A stretch of 64,000 nt of DNA from Blastocrithidia nonstop. Taxonomy: Eukaryota > Euglenozoa > Kinetoplastea > Trypanosomatida > Trypanosomatidae. Location of the stretch: positions 186,001-250,000 of the forward strand of contig JAQOTN010000042.1 of NCBI GenBank assembly GCA_028554745.1, in the 5' to 3' direction. Position 1 is the first letter of the stretch, and the number at the start of each line of letters is the position of its first letter. Both the position numbers and the translations under genes were made by a program. This document shows, piece by piece, positions 12,573-24,041 of the stretch. Under the pieces are notes generated by a model, which ran no database searches, was not told where the DNA came from, and worked only from the letters and a program-made list of their open reading frames with translations.

Positions 12573-13580
12573 ATGAATAATAGTAGTAATAACAATAATA
12601 GTGACAGTACTAATAGTAGTAGTAATACAAATACTACTTCTACTGCTGCAGCTAATGTTGTAAGTGTTAATGCTACACAAATGAGTATTAACTCTCTTGA
12701 CAAAAATCGTTACAGAAATTACGCCCACCCGGGCAAAACATTACGGTAGCCCAACTACGTCATGCAACACGCTGCCCCGTCAATGCTGTGATTACTGCGT
12801 AAAATACAACCCAAACCGTATGCACCACTCCCACCATAACGCATTGCCCAGACGGTCTACCCACAGGATTACTCCTTGCGGCCCAGCCCACATGTAGCCC
12901 ATCAGGCACTCATTGACTTTTATCGTGCCTGTAATGGTCAGTATGGGATTTGTGTTTAGGATGTTACCTCCATGCAGCTTATCACCAAGCTTCAGCAACA
13001 GCAACAGCAGCAAAATAATATTGATAATAATATGAGTAAAATTAAATCGTTCAATAAAAGTGCATCTAGCCTGTAATCAGACCATGGGAATAATGTGTAC
13101 ACAAATAATAATAATAATGATGATGATAATGATGAACGAGAAGCTAAATATGCTAAATATGATAAAAGTAAAGCCAACCCAATGCACAATGAAACTAATA
13201 TTAGCAGTAATAATAACAACAACAATAATAACAATGAGGAGGCAAGGCTCACAGTTAAGTAGTACACTAAAAATAATGACTATAGCACCAATGAACGTAA
13301 CAAAAATGTACAAGGTCATTTTGCAAGCAGTGGTGATAACAACAACAACAACAACAACAACAGCAATGATAGTGATGATTCGACACTGTTTAGCAAAGAG
13401 CTGGAGCAGTATCGATTACAGCAGTTTCGTCGTAGTGCCCAACACGTAGACAGCTCAGCTTATGGTAAAGTGTGTCATTACTTTCAAACAAAAGAAGGCT
13501 GTCGACGTGGCAAGTACTGTCCGTTTCTTCATCTGGGCAAAGATGGCCTACCCATAACAGCTGAACGTAATATAAATTAA
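12573..13580 (+). CDS. CCCH-type zinc-finger protein
   Basis: About 335 residues. The N-terminal 40 residues are almost pure Asn/Ser/Thr. Residues about 45-150 look folded and contain Trp from TGA and Glu from TAG and TAA. A long Asn/Gln/Asp-rich linker follows, including (AAC)n-encoded poly-Asn near 13340-13365. The C-terminus has one clear zinc finger with spacing C-x8-C-x5-C-x3-H: Cys301, Cys310, Cys316 and His320. Trypanosomatids control gene expression mainly after transcription, and single-CCCH proteins of this type usually bind mRNA 3' UTRs. The target is unknown. The stop is TAA at 13578-13580. Confidence 0.75.
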
Positions 13581-14020
13581 AGTAAAGTTGAGAAATCTGA
13601 TATGTTGATTGTTTACCTCTTGCAAGTAGAATTTTGTTTTCGATTGATATGTTTTTATTAACACAAATTTAGTTCTTTAAGTTAATTTGATGATGTTAAT
13701 TAAAATTAATTTTGCACTTTTGACATTTGTTCTTGCTTTTCTTTCCTATATTATTGTCGATTGTATTTATTTAATTCTAGAAAGAAAATAGGAAATTTTG
13801 CTCAAGTTAGATTAAATTATTTATTTTCTTTACTTTCAGATCAAACTCTATTTTTATTCTTTAGTTTTACTAAAAAAAGTTAAAACGGTTTTTGCAAATT
13901 TTGTGTTTATAAACTGTGATTGAAAAAAAAAAAAATAAGTAAGAGCACATTGTACAAGTTGTGGCTCATTCTTCCAAACAAACCCAAATCTATATATACC
14001 CATCAAGTAAAATAAAAAAG
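13581..14020. other. Intergenic region
   Basis: AT-rich with several T-rich tracts (around 13720-13860) and an A-run at 13923-13936. No gene seen. It likely holds the 3' UTR of the zinc-finger gene and the splice acceptor of the next gene. Confidence 0.4.
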
Positions 14021-15712
14021 ATGTTTAGAAGGTTAACACTTCTTGTGCTTTTGGCACTCTGCACATTTATTCCAGCTGTGTCAGGTCAAGTCGGGCCTAC
14101 CGTTACCTTTCAGTACACGGTTTTTTATCGTGGAGACGGTGCCGATGTTCAAGACGGAGACAATAACACCGGCGTGTTTTGTCGGCCAGGACTCGGTGCG
14201 GTGGCGTTGGATGACTACTCCGTTGCCTTTTCTGACATGTGCGGACCGGGTTCAGCGATTCGCCTGATTAACTGAACCACATAAGGAAGTACCATTAGCA
14301 CATTAGCCGGATCGCTTGTTGAGATTGGTGACGTGGATGGCAACGCTACGGAGGCCCGTTTTAGAGGTATAAATGATGGGAGTTAGTTTGCCAATGGCCT
14401 TACTCGTGTCAATGATGACTTGTACTTGGCCGATACAAACAATAACGCTATTCGTAGGATTAGTTTGCCAGAGGCAGATGTGTCTACGTATATCGATGCA
14501 AGTATGGCTCCCGGTGGGACAAACTTTGGCCAACCAGCGGCACTGACCCCGTTTCGTAGTTCGAATACCATAACCATCTTATTCGTCTCAGATACGTAAA
14601 ACAATCGAATCTTATATGTCCCATTAGGCTCGCAGCAGATTGTGGTGCCAACGTACGCCAGTGGCACCCAGCCTGGCTGGCTGGCGGTGTAGTATTCCAG
14701 CCAATACATCTTTACCGTCTCCGAGAGCACCACCATTCTCGTACACCCGATGCTTAGCTCTGGCACCTGAACTCCGTACGGTAATACAAGTTGTATGGGT
14801 TATCAGTCGGCTCTTTTACTTACCTAAACCCAGCCACCATAGCTCTTGTACTTTGGCAGTGTGGGTGGCATACCTGGTATTTATGCGATACAAGCCAACC
14901 TGGCACTGGAAGTTGCAAATGAAACCTGTCCTACACTACGGTACAGCTGAACGATTCCCGGTGAAAGTGTTGTGGCGCTGATTGACCGAAATAGCAGCGA
15001 AGACAGCGGCATCTTTGCCCTGACCTCACGTGGGTTGTATGCACTGTCGAATCGGTAGATTCCAATGCCTACCAACACCACTACCCAACCACCAACGCCT
15101 ACGTAGCCTCCAGGAACGCGCGCCATAGCAGGCTTTCCAGCAGGTTCATTGCCTCATGCCACACTGTGTGAACGGAGTGGGGCCTATGCGGCAATCTTTT
15201 CCGACATTCTATCCGCATTAGGCAATAACGTTAACATCTACATGCGTTTGATTGATCTGAACAATAACTCGTACGTCTATTACAATCGTAACACCATTTC
15301 GTAGATTGCAACGATGTGTAATGTAAGCGCAGATAACAGCACCGATAACACCGTGTCCTTTGTTGAGATTTATGATCCATAGGGCAGGAGTTCATAGGAC
15401 ATGTCAGCTGCCATGGCAGCGTCTAACTTCAGCAATACACGAAACTACCTGGCTACTTATGTCTCGCGAGGGTAGCAGCTTGACCCGTTTTGTTTTATTA
15501 ACTGCACCGCCACGCAGTGTCAATTCATGTCAATGCGTAACTTTAAATGCCCCAACACACCACAATTAGGTTCATCGAAGTGTGATGGACTGTGCAAAGG
15601 TGCCATTGCGGCGTCTACGGTGTTAGGCGTCAGTGGGGCAGGATTACTGGCGTTGTTGGTGCTTAGCCCAGGTACAATATTTTCAGCACTCATTATGATA
15701 CCAATTATTTAA
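14021..15712 (+). CDS. NHL-repeat surface protein with signal peptide
   Basis: About 563 residues. A classical signal peptide (hydrophobic stretch LLVLLALCTFIPAVSG) precedes a secreted domain. Beta-propeller repeats of NHL type are visible, for example NGLTRVNDDLYLADTNNNAI and LFVSDTENNRILYV, with the Glu of the second one written TAA. A Thr/Pro-rich hinge near residues 350-365 leads to a Cys-containing C-terminal domain and a final hydrophobic segment of about 30 residues, which is either a membrane anchor or a GPI-type tail. Many Trp and Glu positions are TGA, TAG or TAA. Codon use here is richer in G and C than in neighbouring low-complexity genes. The next gene has the same architecture, suggesting a local duplication. 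Such proteins sit at the trypanosomatid surface or in endomembranes; the ligand is unknown. Confidence 0.72.
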
Positions 15713-16702
15713 AGGAAAAATATTTATTTTTTTTTTAAATAAAAAATTATTTTTTTCTAATTTTTTGATTTGGTCTCACAAATTATTAATATTTATATAA
15801 TTAAAAGTAATTGCTAAAATCTATATTGTTACTTTGCTTATCTACTTTACAATATATATATATAAATGTATATATATGTATAATTAGTCTTGTATGTTTG
15901 CAACAGTTATTTGTCTAGACTTGAAAGTGCAAAAAAAGATACAAAGAAGATGGAAAAAGTTATGTATAAATTCTGTATTTCTATATTTTTGTACCTGCAA
16001 CAGCTTACTTTAATTTTCTATTTTTCCTATTTTTTGTGTATAATCTGTTTGCCATTTTGTAGAATTGGTTTGCTTGCTTTTTTCCAATTCTTTTTGTTTT
16101 GTTATTGTACTCTTGTGTTGCAAACAGAAAAAAAATTTTGCTATTTTTGATTTGAAGTGTTTGAATTAGAGCTGACGTTTCATTTTGTATATTTCTGTTA
16201 ATAATAATCGATTGAAATAGAATTTTCGAAGGCAAATATATGGCGATCAAGTTTATTCTATGTGAAAGTAAAATTTTTTGGTATATATACACACAGATAA
16301 TGCTCAAAGCTATTTTAGCACAACAATTTAGCTGTTTACCTTATCTGTACTTTACGTTAACTGTATTTACAACTAATATACATATTGTCATTTCTATCAT
16401 TTAAAATAGAAAATATTGAATATTCTACCAGAATATCTAATTTGATATATAAACAGTTCTTGTAATGAAAAATGATTTGAAAAAAAACTATTACTCAGAA
16501 ACTTCCTGATTTTTAATTTCTTTTAGATTTTTCTATTTATATGTTCAGTAAGTTTGAGCTAAATTAAGTGTAAATATTTGCTAATAAACTTCTATATTTG
16601 ATCATAATTTATTTTTTTCCATCAGAAATATAAACAGATTGTGAAAAATAATTATACTTATACTCAGAGAGATTTTTGTACCTCATTGTAAAGTAAGCAA
16701 AA
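15713..16702. other. Long intergenic region
   Basis: Nearly 1 kb of very AT-rich sequence between the two NHL genes, with an (AT)n-like stretch at 15850-15880 and several T-rich tracts. Short apparent frames here are hydrophobic and rich in Phe, Leu and Tyr as expected from random AT-rich DNA. No gene or RNA recognised. Confidence 0.4.
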
Positions 16703-18886
16703 ATGAAAATTATCTCTCAGAAAACGTCCTTATTACTTGTGTTTGTGTGTGGTGTGATGTGGCTTTCTGTGATGACAAACGCACAAAATAACAACAAGAA
16801 ACTGTACCGAAGTATTGAAACCGTCGCCGGTGTATTCAAGACGATAGGAAACCAAGATACAAATTCATAAGGAATAAGTACATTCTACAACCCAACAGCT
16901 ACTTGCTTGTATTATGCCAAAAATGACTCTCTGCTCATATCTGATTCTGTACGGTTTCGCAAATATAATATGACCGATCGAAATCTTACTACAGACCTTA
17001 ATTGACCAGATGGCATGTCTCAACCAAGTACATGCGTAAACGTGATAAATGATGTGAACGAATAAAATCGCGCTTACTTTGCATCAAAAGCACCAAAAGT
17101 AATTTTTATGAATAACACAAATATGTTTGTGGTAGACATTGGTATAACTAAAGGTGAGCAAATACATGGTCTTACGTACTACGACAAAACACTCTATGCC
17201 ATCTCTAATGGGCTAATTCTGCACTAATGTGCTATTGCTGAAAACGGTACATTCACAAATAACTCTTGTAAAATTACTAAATTACGTGCGCCACAAACTT
17301 CCTTTGATAGTGTCAAGATTGAAGTAATACCTAAATACATTTTTATTACAACGCAAAACAGCTTGTTGAAGTATGCAAATAATCAAGATCACACTCTCAT
17401 TGGCTCAATTAATAAGCCGTTTTTTGGTATTCGTCGTGTAGAGAACAATCAAAGTCAGCTGGTGGTGTCAGACTCAGATACGTTGTACTACTTGGATCCT
17501 GAGACTATGAATCTCACCAATATTACTACTGATACTGAGTGTAAGAGTTCTTCAGATCCGTGCATTAACAGTATTTACGCACGTACAGAGGACGATATCT
17601 ACTTTACCGAGTCCAATTTATAATTACTTCGACATGTTTACTTGCCCGATAACAAATCTGACATTGACATTCAATTCCCGCCCTTTCCGATAAACATGGC
17701 TGGCGCCAATGACACCATGCAAGAGCTGTACACGGAGGTGAAAACGGACATTTTTGACAAACTCAACAACCGTGTAAACATTACACAAAATCAAACCTAC
17801 GTGGATGACACAACGTGAAAGACACATATGCAGGTGCTCATCCCACAGCGTGTGTTTGATGCAGATTTAACACCACAGCAGCTCAACTCCACAAACTACA
17901 CCAGTGCACTCTAACAAGTGTGAGTGTATTACAACAAGACAAACCAGTACAAGTACATGGATCTGAACATCTTACCTTTTTGCAACTAAACGTAAATGTG
18001 GCATCTACAGAGGTTTGTCGCACTGTGGGCTCGACGGCAGTTACGATATGATATTATCTACTCCAATCGCACTGAGATGAAATTCAACGCTTCTGCTCCT
18101 AATTTGACCCGCGTCAAGCTATTATTGCCGTAAGGATTTGCGCCTGTCAGCAATGAATCGGCCAACACCACCACCCCAGCGTTACTCAGCTTTGGCGACT
18201 TTGATGGGGACTTTATCGCATAGCTGTATAACATGTCCGGTGAGCGTGCCTATCACTTGGTCTTTCCTGGTGCCATTTTCTACTTTGACCGCCTCAACCC
18301 AAATCAGGTTATCGCGCTCCGTTGAGAAGTGCAACATGCGGTGCAGGATCGACTGGCCTTCTGTGCCCGTGAATCTGGTGATGCCTCCGGTGGTGGAATT
18401 AACACCAGCAACACCAACGGTCTTGTACCAGGCTGTACATCTTTCATTGGCATCACCAACATGACTCGTCTACTGCTGCCCGGTGTGGTTGAACCGAACT
18501 TTACCTATGATGTGTTTATTCCACCCAATTACAACTACACATTTAACATTACCCAGTGTCTAGACACGGCCGACTGAAGTGATATCTTGGCATGGCTGGA
18601 TGCCATCTTTGCCGTATCATCTCCACGTAAGGCCTGTGGGACCGGTTGTATTGTCGGGATTGCCGTTGCCTGTGCGGTGATTGCCACTATGCTGGCGATT
18701 TTACTCATCGTACTAGTCTCCAAGCGTCGGCGATTGGCGGTGGTGTTGGCCCCACCGGCGCAGATGACGTACCTCAATCAGCCTAAATTTGTCAGCTCGT
18801 TTAACACGGAACAGGACGAAGAGGAGGATATTGCCGGCAGTCGTGGCAACCCACTCGTACTCAAAAATCAATAGCATAGTTATTAA
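16703..18886 (+). CDS. Type I membrane protein with NHL-like beta-propeller
   Basis: About 727 residues. A signal peptide (TSLLLVFVCGVMWLSVMTNA) precedes a propeller-like domain starting IETVAGVF, the usual opening of NHL proteins of this type. Repeated blades such as LVVSDSDTLYYLD follow, with many N-glycosylation sites (NNT, NLT, NIT). A second extracellular domain follows from about residue 320. A transmembrane helix lies at about residues 649-675, followed by KRRR and a short acidic cytoplasmic tail. TAG at 18872-18874 would end the frame after VLKNQ; in this code it is Glu and the first TAA follows four codons later (18884-18886), so that TAA is taken as the stop. It is probably a paralogue of the preceding gene. 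Confidence 0.78.
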
Positions 18887-19653
18887 CTTTAGTAGTAATA
18901 AAATAAAATGAAGTTTCATAATATACACACTTGCAAATAAAATAATTATTAAAATAAACATATTTATGTATGTATTTACTAAATAATTTATTGATTTTAC
19001 ATGTTTTTTTACAAAGATTAATTGATTTAATTTATTTTCTTTCAAATAGTTAGAGTGGCAGCGGAAAAGTAAAAGATGAACAGTGAAGAAAGCAAAAGAA
19101 AATTTGATAGAGTGTTTTAATAACAAGTTTATTAATTGTCAATAAATTTATTGTTATATATTTTAGTACCTTTACTTATGTGTAGTGCACGTAAAACTGT
19201 ATTTGAATGAGGTCGTACGTTGTAATTTAATATTCATTGCTGTTGTTATTTACTTTATATATCTTTATAGCTATTTTTCATAACCATATAATATTAGAGG
19301 CTTTTTATGTTATTGTTTTTCTTTGCTACGTGCTGTATATTCCCTTTATGTTTTGTATCAGATTATTTTCCTCAAATTTCGTAATTACGATAACTATTTA
19401 TTCATGTATTTGATTAACTCGATTAAACGTTGTACATTATATAACAAATACTGAATGATTTTATAAACTTATACCACATACGAATACGACATATTTATTA
19501 CAATATTTAGTAAATACTTTTATTCATGTAGTATTTTTTTTTTAAATATTTTCATCACGTTTTTCTAGCAAAGTAAATTATATATCTGTTTGTATCTGTA
19601 TTTTGCTTTACAACAATCATCTAATCGCATTAGCAAAAACTATAATTATAAAA
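18887..19653. other. Intergenic region
   Basis: About 770 bases of AT-rich DNA with scattered T-rich tracts. It ends in a plausible acceptor (CATTAG at 19628-19633) 21 bases before the next start codon. No gene recognised. Confidence 0.4.
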
Positions 19654-21732
19654 ATGAGCACTTTCAACACGTTGGGTGTAACATTTGTCTCGGGCCTTGT
19701 TATTGGCTTTGGCATATCAACATTACAATAAAAATATTTTAAAAAATTGTAATAGGTACAATAGACGAGTGTCAAAAACAAATTCAGTTCATACTGGCAA
19801 AACATGTTCCATACAAGTAAGAACAGTAATCAATGCAAAAACTCATCTTACTCAAAATAACATACATTAGCTTCTTCATAATTCGATAATGATGTTGCAG
19901 TTGCAGGTTTAAGTAGCAACAGCAGTGGTAACAATGTGTAAGACTCTTCTAGTATGTTTGCACTCCACTCAGATGCAACACGAGATAATTCAGACATCAA
20001 TGTTCGTCTTTCACACTTGACACCATTCCCTGTCGTCCTACCACCTCATGTGGACGATGCAGAAACGGCTCAGCTGTTACAAAAACAGTTTGCACACAAG
20101 TGTTTACAAATTGCACAATTTGGTCTACCATCGTCATCGTCATCGTCGTAGGTGCGATGCTATGGTGCGTACGTGTCTGGACTAAATCTGTAACGGCGTA
20201 TTCCAAACTGAGTTGCATAGCTAATCGATTACTCTTCTACTTCTACTTCTAATGTTAGTGATGAAGTTGCCAGTCGTACGAAAAGCGAACGTAAAATAAC
20301 TTAGCCTACAAACAAAAAAGGAAACAACACTAACATGAATAATAAATAGTTATCTCCTTCTTCTTCTTCTTTTTCTTCTTCTCTGTTACAGCTGTTTTCT
20401 CTTTTTCAGAAACCTACGTCATAGCAAAACAGATACCAGCCTACTTTGCAAAGTGTAGACAGTAGTAAAGATAGTAAGAACAGCAAAAAGAAAAGGTTAG
20501 TTGTTGAAAGTGAAAGTGATGATTATGATGCCAATAACAGTTTTAGTAATTTTGGTGATAGTACTAGTGATAGTAAAGATGACAAGTAGAGTGAAGTAAG
20601 TCGAGTAAACAGTCACTTCTACGCAGACCTTACCGTACCATAACTCTTTCGCGTTCACCCGTCATAGTACACGGTGCATAATGGGTTTAGTCGAGGTCAC
20701 TTGGCAGCCGCCCAATTGCACAAGTAGTCTCAGAATGAAATGAATGCGACGTTTAACATGAATGCAAATATCATTCCACAAGATATGACCATGAACGCGA
20801 TGGACTGACAGCGATTAGAGCACCTTACCCACTTGATTGGTAAAAAAGTGGCGTAGGCAAATGGTAAAGTGTTTGTGGTGTCTGGTCCAGTGTTCGCACC
20901 ACGTTGGGTAATGCTTCGTACACGACAAAGTGTTAATGGTAGAAAAATGTAATAAATTGAATAAGTTGCTCCGTTTACACCACATGCCCGAATGATGGTG
21001 CAGTATGAACTGACAGGTAAGTCTGGTAGTGGTGGTGATAATTTGATCAAAAAACATTCATTACTGCGTCATTTTGCTCCAGTAAATAATAGCTCTACTT
21101 CATCATAGTTAAAATCATCTTCATCTTATTCACCTGAAGTATAACAAAATAATAATTATTAACATCATGCAACACACAAATAAATGTAAAAATAAAAAGT
21201 AAACTCAAAAAGTGTGTTATCAGCTGGCACTACCCCGTCAGTGGCAATTCCTACCCACTTGTACAAAGTGATCGTCACAGAGCAATAAGCCGAAAATAAC
21301 AAAAGCAGAAAGGTTTACACGGCAGCCGCGTTCATCATGCCCAATGGCCCCATTATTCATGAATAGCCACTTACTTCGTACCAGGTGCCAATTGACGATG
21401 TATCAAAGTTAACAGGACTATAGTTCTTTCCACAACTGCACGTTTCTCAATTACCAAATATGTGTAAAGCCTTCAAGTGTAACACCCGCACAGCCCCAGC
21501 GTTCAAGGTGTACCGACAAGTAGCGCAGCTTCGAGTAGCAGAAAGCATTCCATAACTCAATCAAACATTTGCGAAGATCAAGCGTGATGCATAGCTAACT
21601 TCAGAAGCAACAGTAACAGATGCTAAAAGTGAAGGTAATGGTACAACAATGAGTAAAATGGTCATCAGAGAATTGTAGCGTAAACGAGAAGAGCTTGCTC
21701 ACATGGCAGTTGGTGAAGTGGATGATGTGTAA
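19654..21732 (+). CDS. Mitochondrial endonuclease G-type DNA/RNA non-specific nuclease
   Basis: About 692 residues. The N-terminus carries one hydrophobic helix (LGVTFVSGLVIGFGI), consistent with a mitochondrial membrane anchor or presequence. A long Ser/Asn/Lys-rich insert occupies residues about 160-320. The nuclease core begins with FYADLTVPE and contains the metal-site motif as SRGHLA (Ser346-His349) where most EndoG enzymes have DRGH. Then come NMNANIIPQ with the conserved Asn region, VFVVSGPVF, and the KVYTAAAFIMPN strand. EndoG enzymes cut DNA and RNA and take part in mitochondrial DNA turnover and cell death. Numerous Glu are TAA or TAG, and Trp in the AMDW segment is TGA. The stop, TAA at 21730-21732, is followed by two more in-frame TAA within 27 bases. 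Confidence 0.85.
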
Positions 21733-22061
21733 TGTAGTGTACTGTAATGTGTAATTTAAATTATCTTTATTTTAAAAAAAAAAACAATATCTGTTTTATA
21801 CACTGTACATTCTATCGACCTTTTGGGTATATCATACTGTTTTATATATATATATTCATCAATATTATAATGTTTGTTTTTATTATTATTATAGCAAATG
21901 TACTTGCGTGAATCATATATTATTGATGTAAAATTAAAGTATATGAATAATCAACTTTCATGTAATGTCATTTTATAATCTTTGAAATATTTTTACACAC
22001 CCTGTGAAAAAAAGTAATATTTAACAAACAAAACACTACACAGCAAGTAAGTAAATTAAAC
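21733..22061. other. Intergenic region
   Basis: AT-rich, with extra in-frame TAA codons just after the nuclease gene and an A-run at about 21775-21785. No gene seen. Confidence 0.4.
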
Positions 22062-23504
22062 ATGTGGGTTGAAACAGCCATGAAGGATGTCGCCAAGGCA
22101 CATCTTTTCCCAAATCACACTCACATCTTACTTATGAACAAGAACGAACTGTAGCGACGAATGTGCAACATCACCGCTGCCTTTCACGAGGCCGTAGGCG
22201 ATCACAGTTCCATTCGCTTCTTACACACCTTTGCTGCAAAGGCAAATCCAATGCAGAGTGTGTTGTAAATTGCTCGTGATGCTGGCTTTGGGATTGAGAC
22301 GGCCAGTATTGGCTAATTTGAGATGGCACTACAAGTCTTTGCATCTAATAAATATGTTAATAATGAGTATAAAGTGGTCTTTGATTCTCCTGCAAAGACG
22401 ATCGAGTAGCTCTACCGTGCACTTCAGTGTCCATGTTACCTGAATGTCGATAACTTTGCCTAACTTGATCGTATTATCGCCTTGCATGAGGGTAAGATGC
22501 CTCATTACCCACCCATTGAGATCAAAGCGATTGTAGGAATTCGTATTAACCCACAGACAGTCCAGCAGACGAGCAATGCCGCGCTTGCTACGGCAGGTGT
22601 GATTAGCAAGTTTGGTGTCAGCTTACACGACAGCAACAATTTACAACGCATTATTGACTACTTTGTGAAGTATCATGATGAGATTAATCTTCAAATGATT
22701 CACGTACACAGTGGCTCACAAGGACTCTCGTTAGATACCATGGTTAGTGGAATCAAGACATTGGTGTATGAGGTAGCGTAGCACCCGTTACTGAAGTAAT
22801 TGGTGAAGGTTATTGACATTGGCGGAGGCTTCCCCGTTGACTTTGCCAGTGACAATGAACAGGTCTGTGTACGCGATTACGTCCATGCATTACAAAAAAA
22901 TGTACCAGAGCTGTTTCTTATTAACAAGTAGGATGGTGATGGTGCTTTACACAAGAAAAGGCAGCGAACGATTATCACCTAGTTTGGCCGAACCGTAGCC
23001 GCCAAGTCGGGTGTACTAATCTCACGCGTGGAATACGTAAAACAGAGCGGTGGGCGGCAGATTATTTTACAACACATTGGCGCAGATCTGGCGGTGCGAA
23101 CGGTATGGCAGCCGTAAAAATGGCCATTACGTGTATTTGTTTATGATCAAGACGGAAACAAAAAGCCCTGCAAACTACTCAACCATGAAACAAACAAGGA
23201 TGGTCATCATTAAAATGAAATGTGTGTGTTAACCGATGTGGGTGGTCCGTGTTGTAACTCTGGTTGCACACTCACACGAGCCGCCTCATTGCCGGCGATA
23301 ATAACTCCACTATCGGATATGGTTGTCGTACACGATGTTGGTGCGTACTATCATAGTTCGTTTTCCTTGTATAATCTTCGTCAAATGCCTGCTTGCTACA
23401 TGTACAAAGAAGGTGCTAATGATGGTAATGGTAGCTTGAGATGTGTAAAGAAGGCACAATCAGTGGAAGACACGTTGCATTTGTTTCAGACAGATGTGGA
23501 GTAA
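22062..23504 (+). CDS. PLP-dependent decarboxylase, diaminopimelate/ornithine decarboxylase family
   Basis: About 480 residues, fold-type III PLP enzyme. The Schiff-base lysine is in AAKANP (Lys60). The substrate-barrel segment has FGIETASIGEFEMAL, where the Glu after IG is TAA. The phosphate-binding motif is DIGGGFP (Gly254-256), then ITEFGRTVAAKSG with its Glu as TAG, and the C-terminal active-site loop is VGGPCCNSGC (Cys397). Eleven internal Glu come from stop codons (six TAA, five TAG), all at positions where the family has Glu or a helix. Features such as VVFDSPAKT and YNLRQMPA are closer to bacterial-type diaminopimelate or arginine/ornithine decarboxylase-like proteins than to the classical trypanosome ODC. 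The substrate cannot be fixed by eye; lysine biosynthesis or polyamine metabolism are both possible. A transfer from bacteria is plausible but unproven. Confidence 0.82.
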
Positions 23505-24041
23505 AATTTATAAAATAAATATAATAATTTCTCTGTAATAAGTTATTTTGTTATATATTTTTTTTTCTTTCAGTGTATGCAGAAATCACAAAATGTTTTA
23601 TTATTAAATATATTTTACATCTTTTCAGAAAAGTGAGCTTTTATGTCTGTGTTAGTCAGATAAATCTTTTTTATAGACATCAAAATTTTATTTTGTGTTT
23701 TGTTTACCACTGTACGTATTTTCGCCATAGTCATTTTTATTAATCATAATTTAGCAAATGTTTATTACCTAATATTTGTAATCGTAACGGTTGTTTTTTA
23801 AGCAAACACAGTTAAGTTATCGATTAAATAAAAACTGCAAAAATTGTTTTGATTTACTAAATCTTTGATTAAAATTTAATGAACTAATAAATATTATTAT
23901 TATGATATTATATAAATTAATAAAGACTTTATAAATATTGTGCAATGACCCTTAAAATTACTCCGAGATCTTCTTGCTCTTACTTATTTCCTATAACATA
24001 TATTTATATATTATATAAAAGTCAAATTAGGTACAATAGTC
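23505..24041. other. Intergenic region
   Basis: AT-rich, with T-rich tracts at about 23555-23575. Two nearby AG dinucleotides (AATTAG and CAATAG at about 24025-24039) immediately precede the ATG at 24042 and are candidate splice acceptors. No gene seen. Confidence 0.4.

Noticed and set aside
15713-16702. A small membrane-protein gene in the long intergenic region (about 15890-16150)
   Set aside because: Phe/Leu/Tyr-rich hydrophobic translation is what random AT-rich, T-rich DNA gives; no supporting motif or acceptor.
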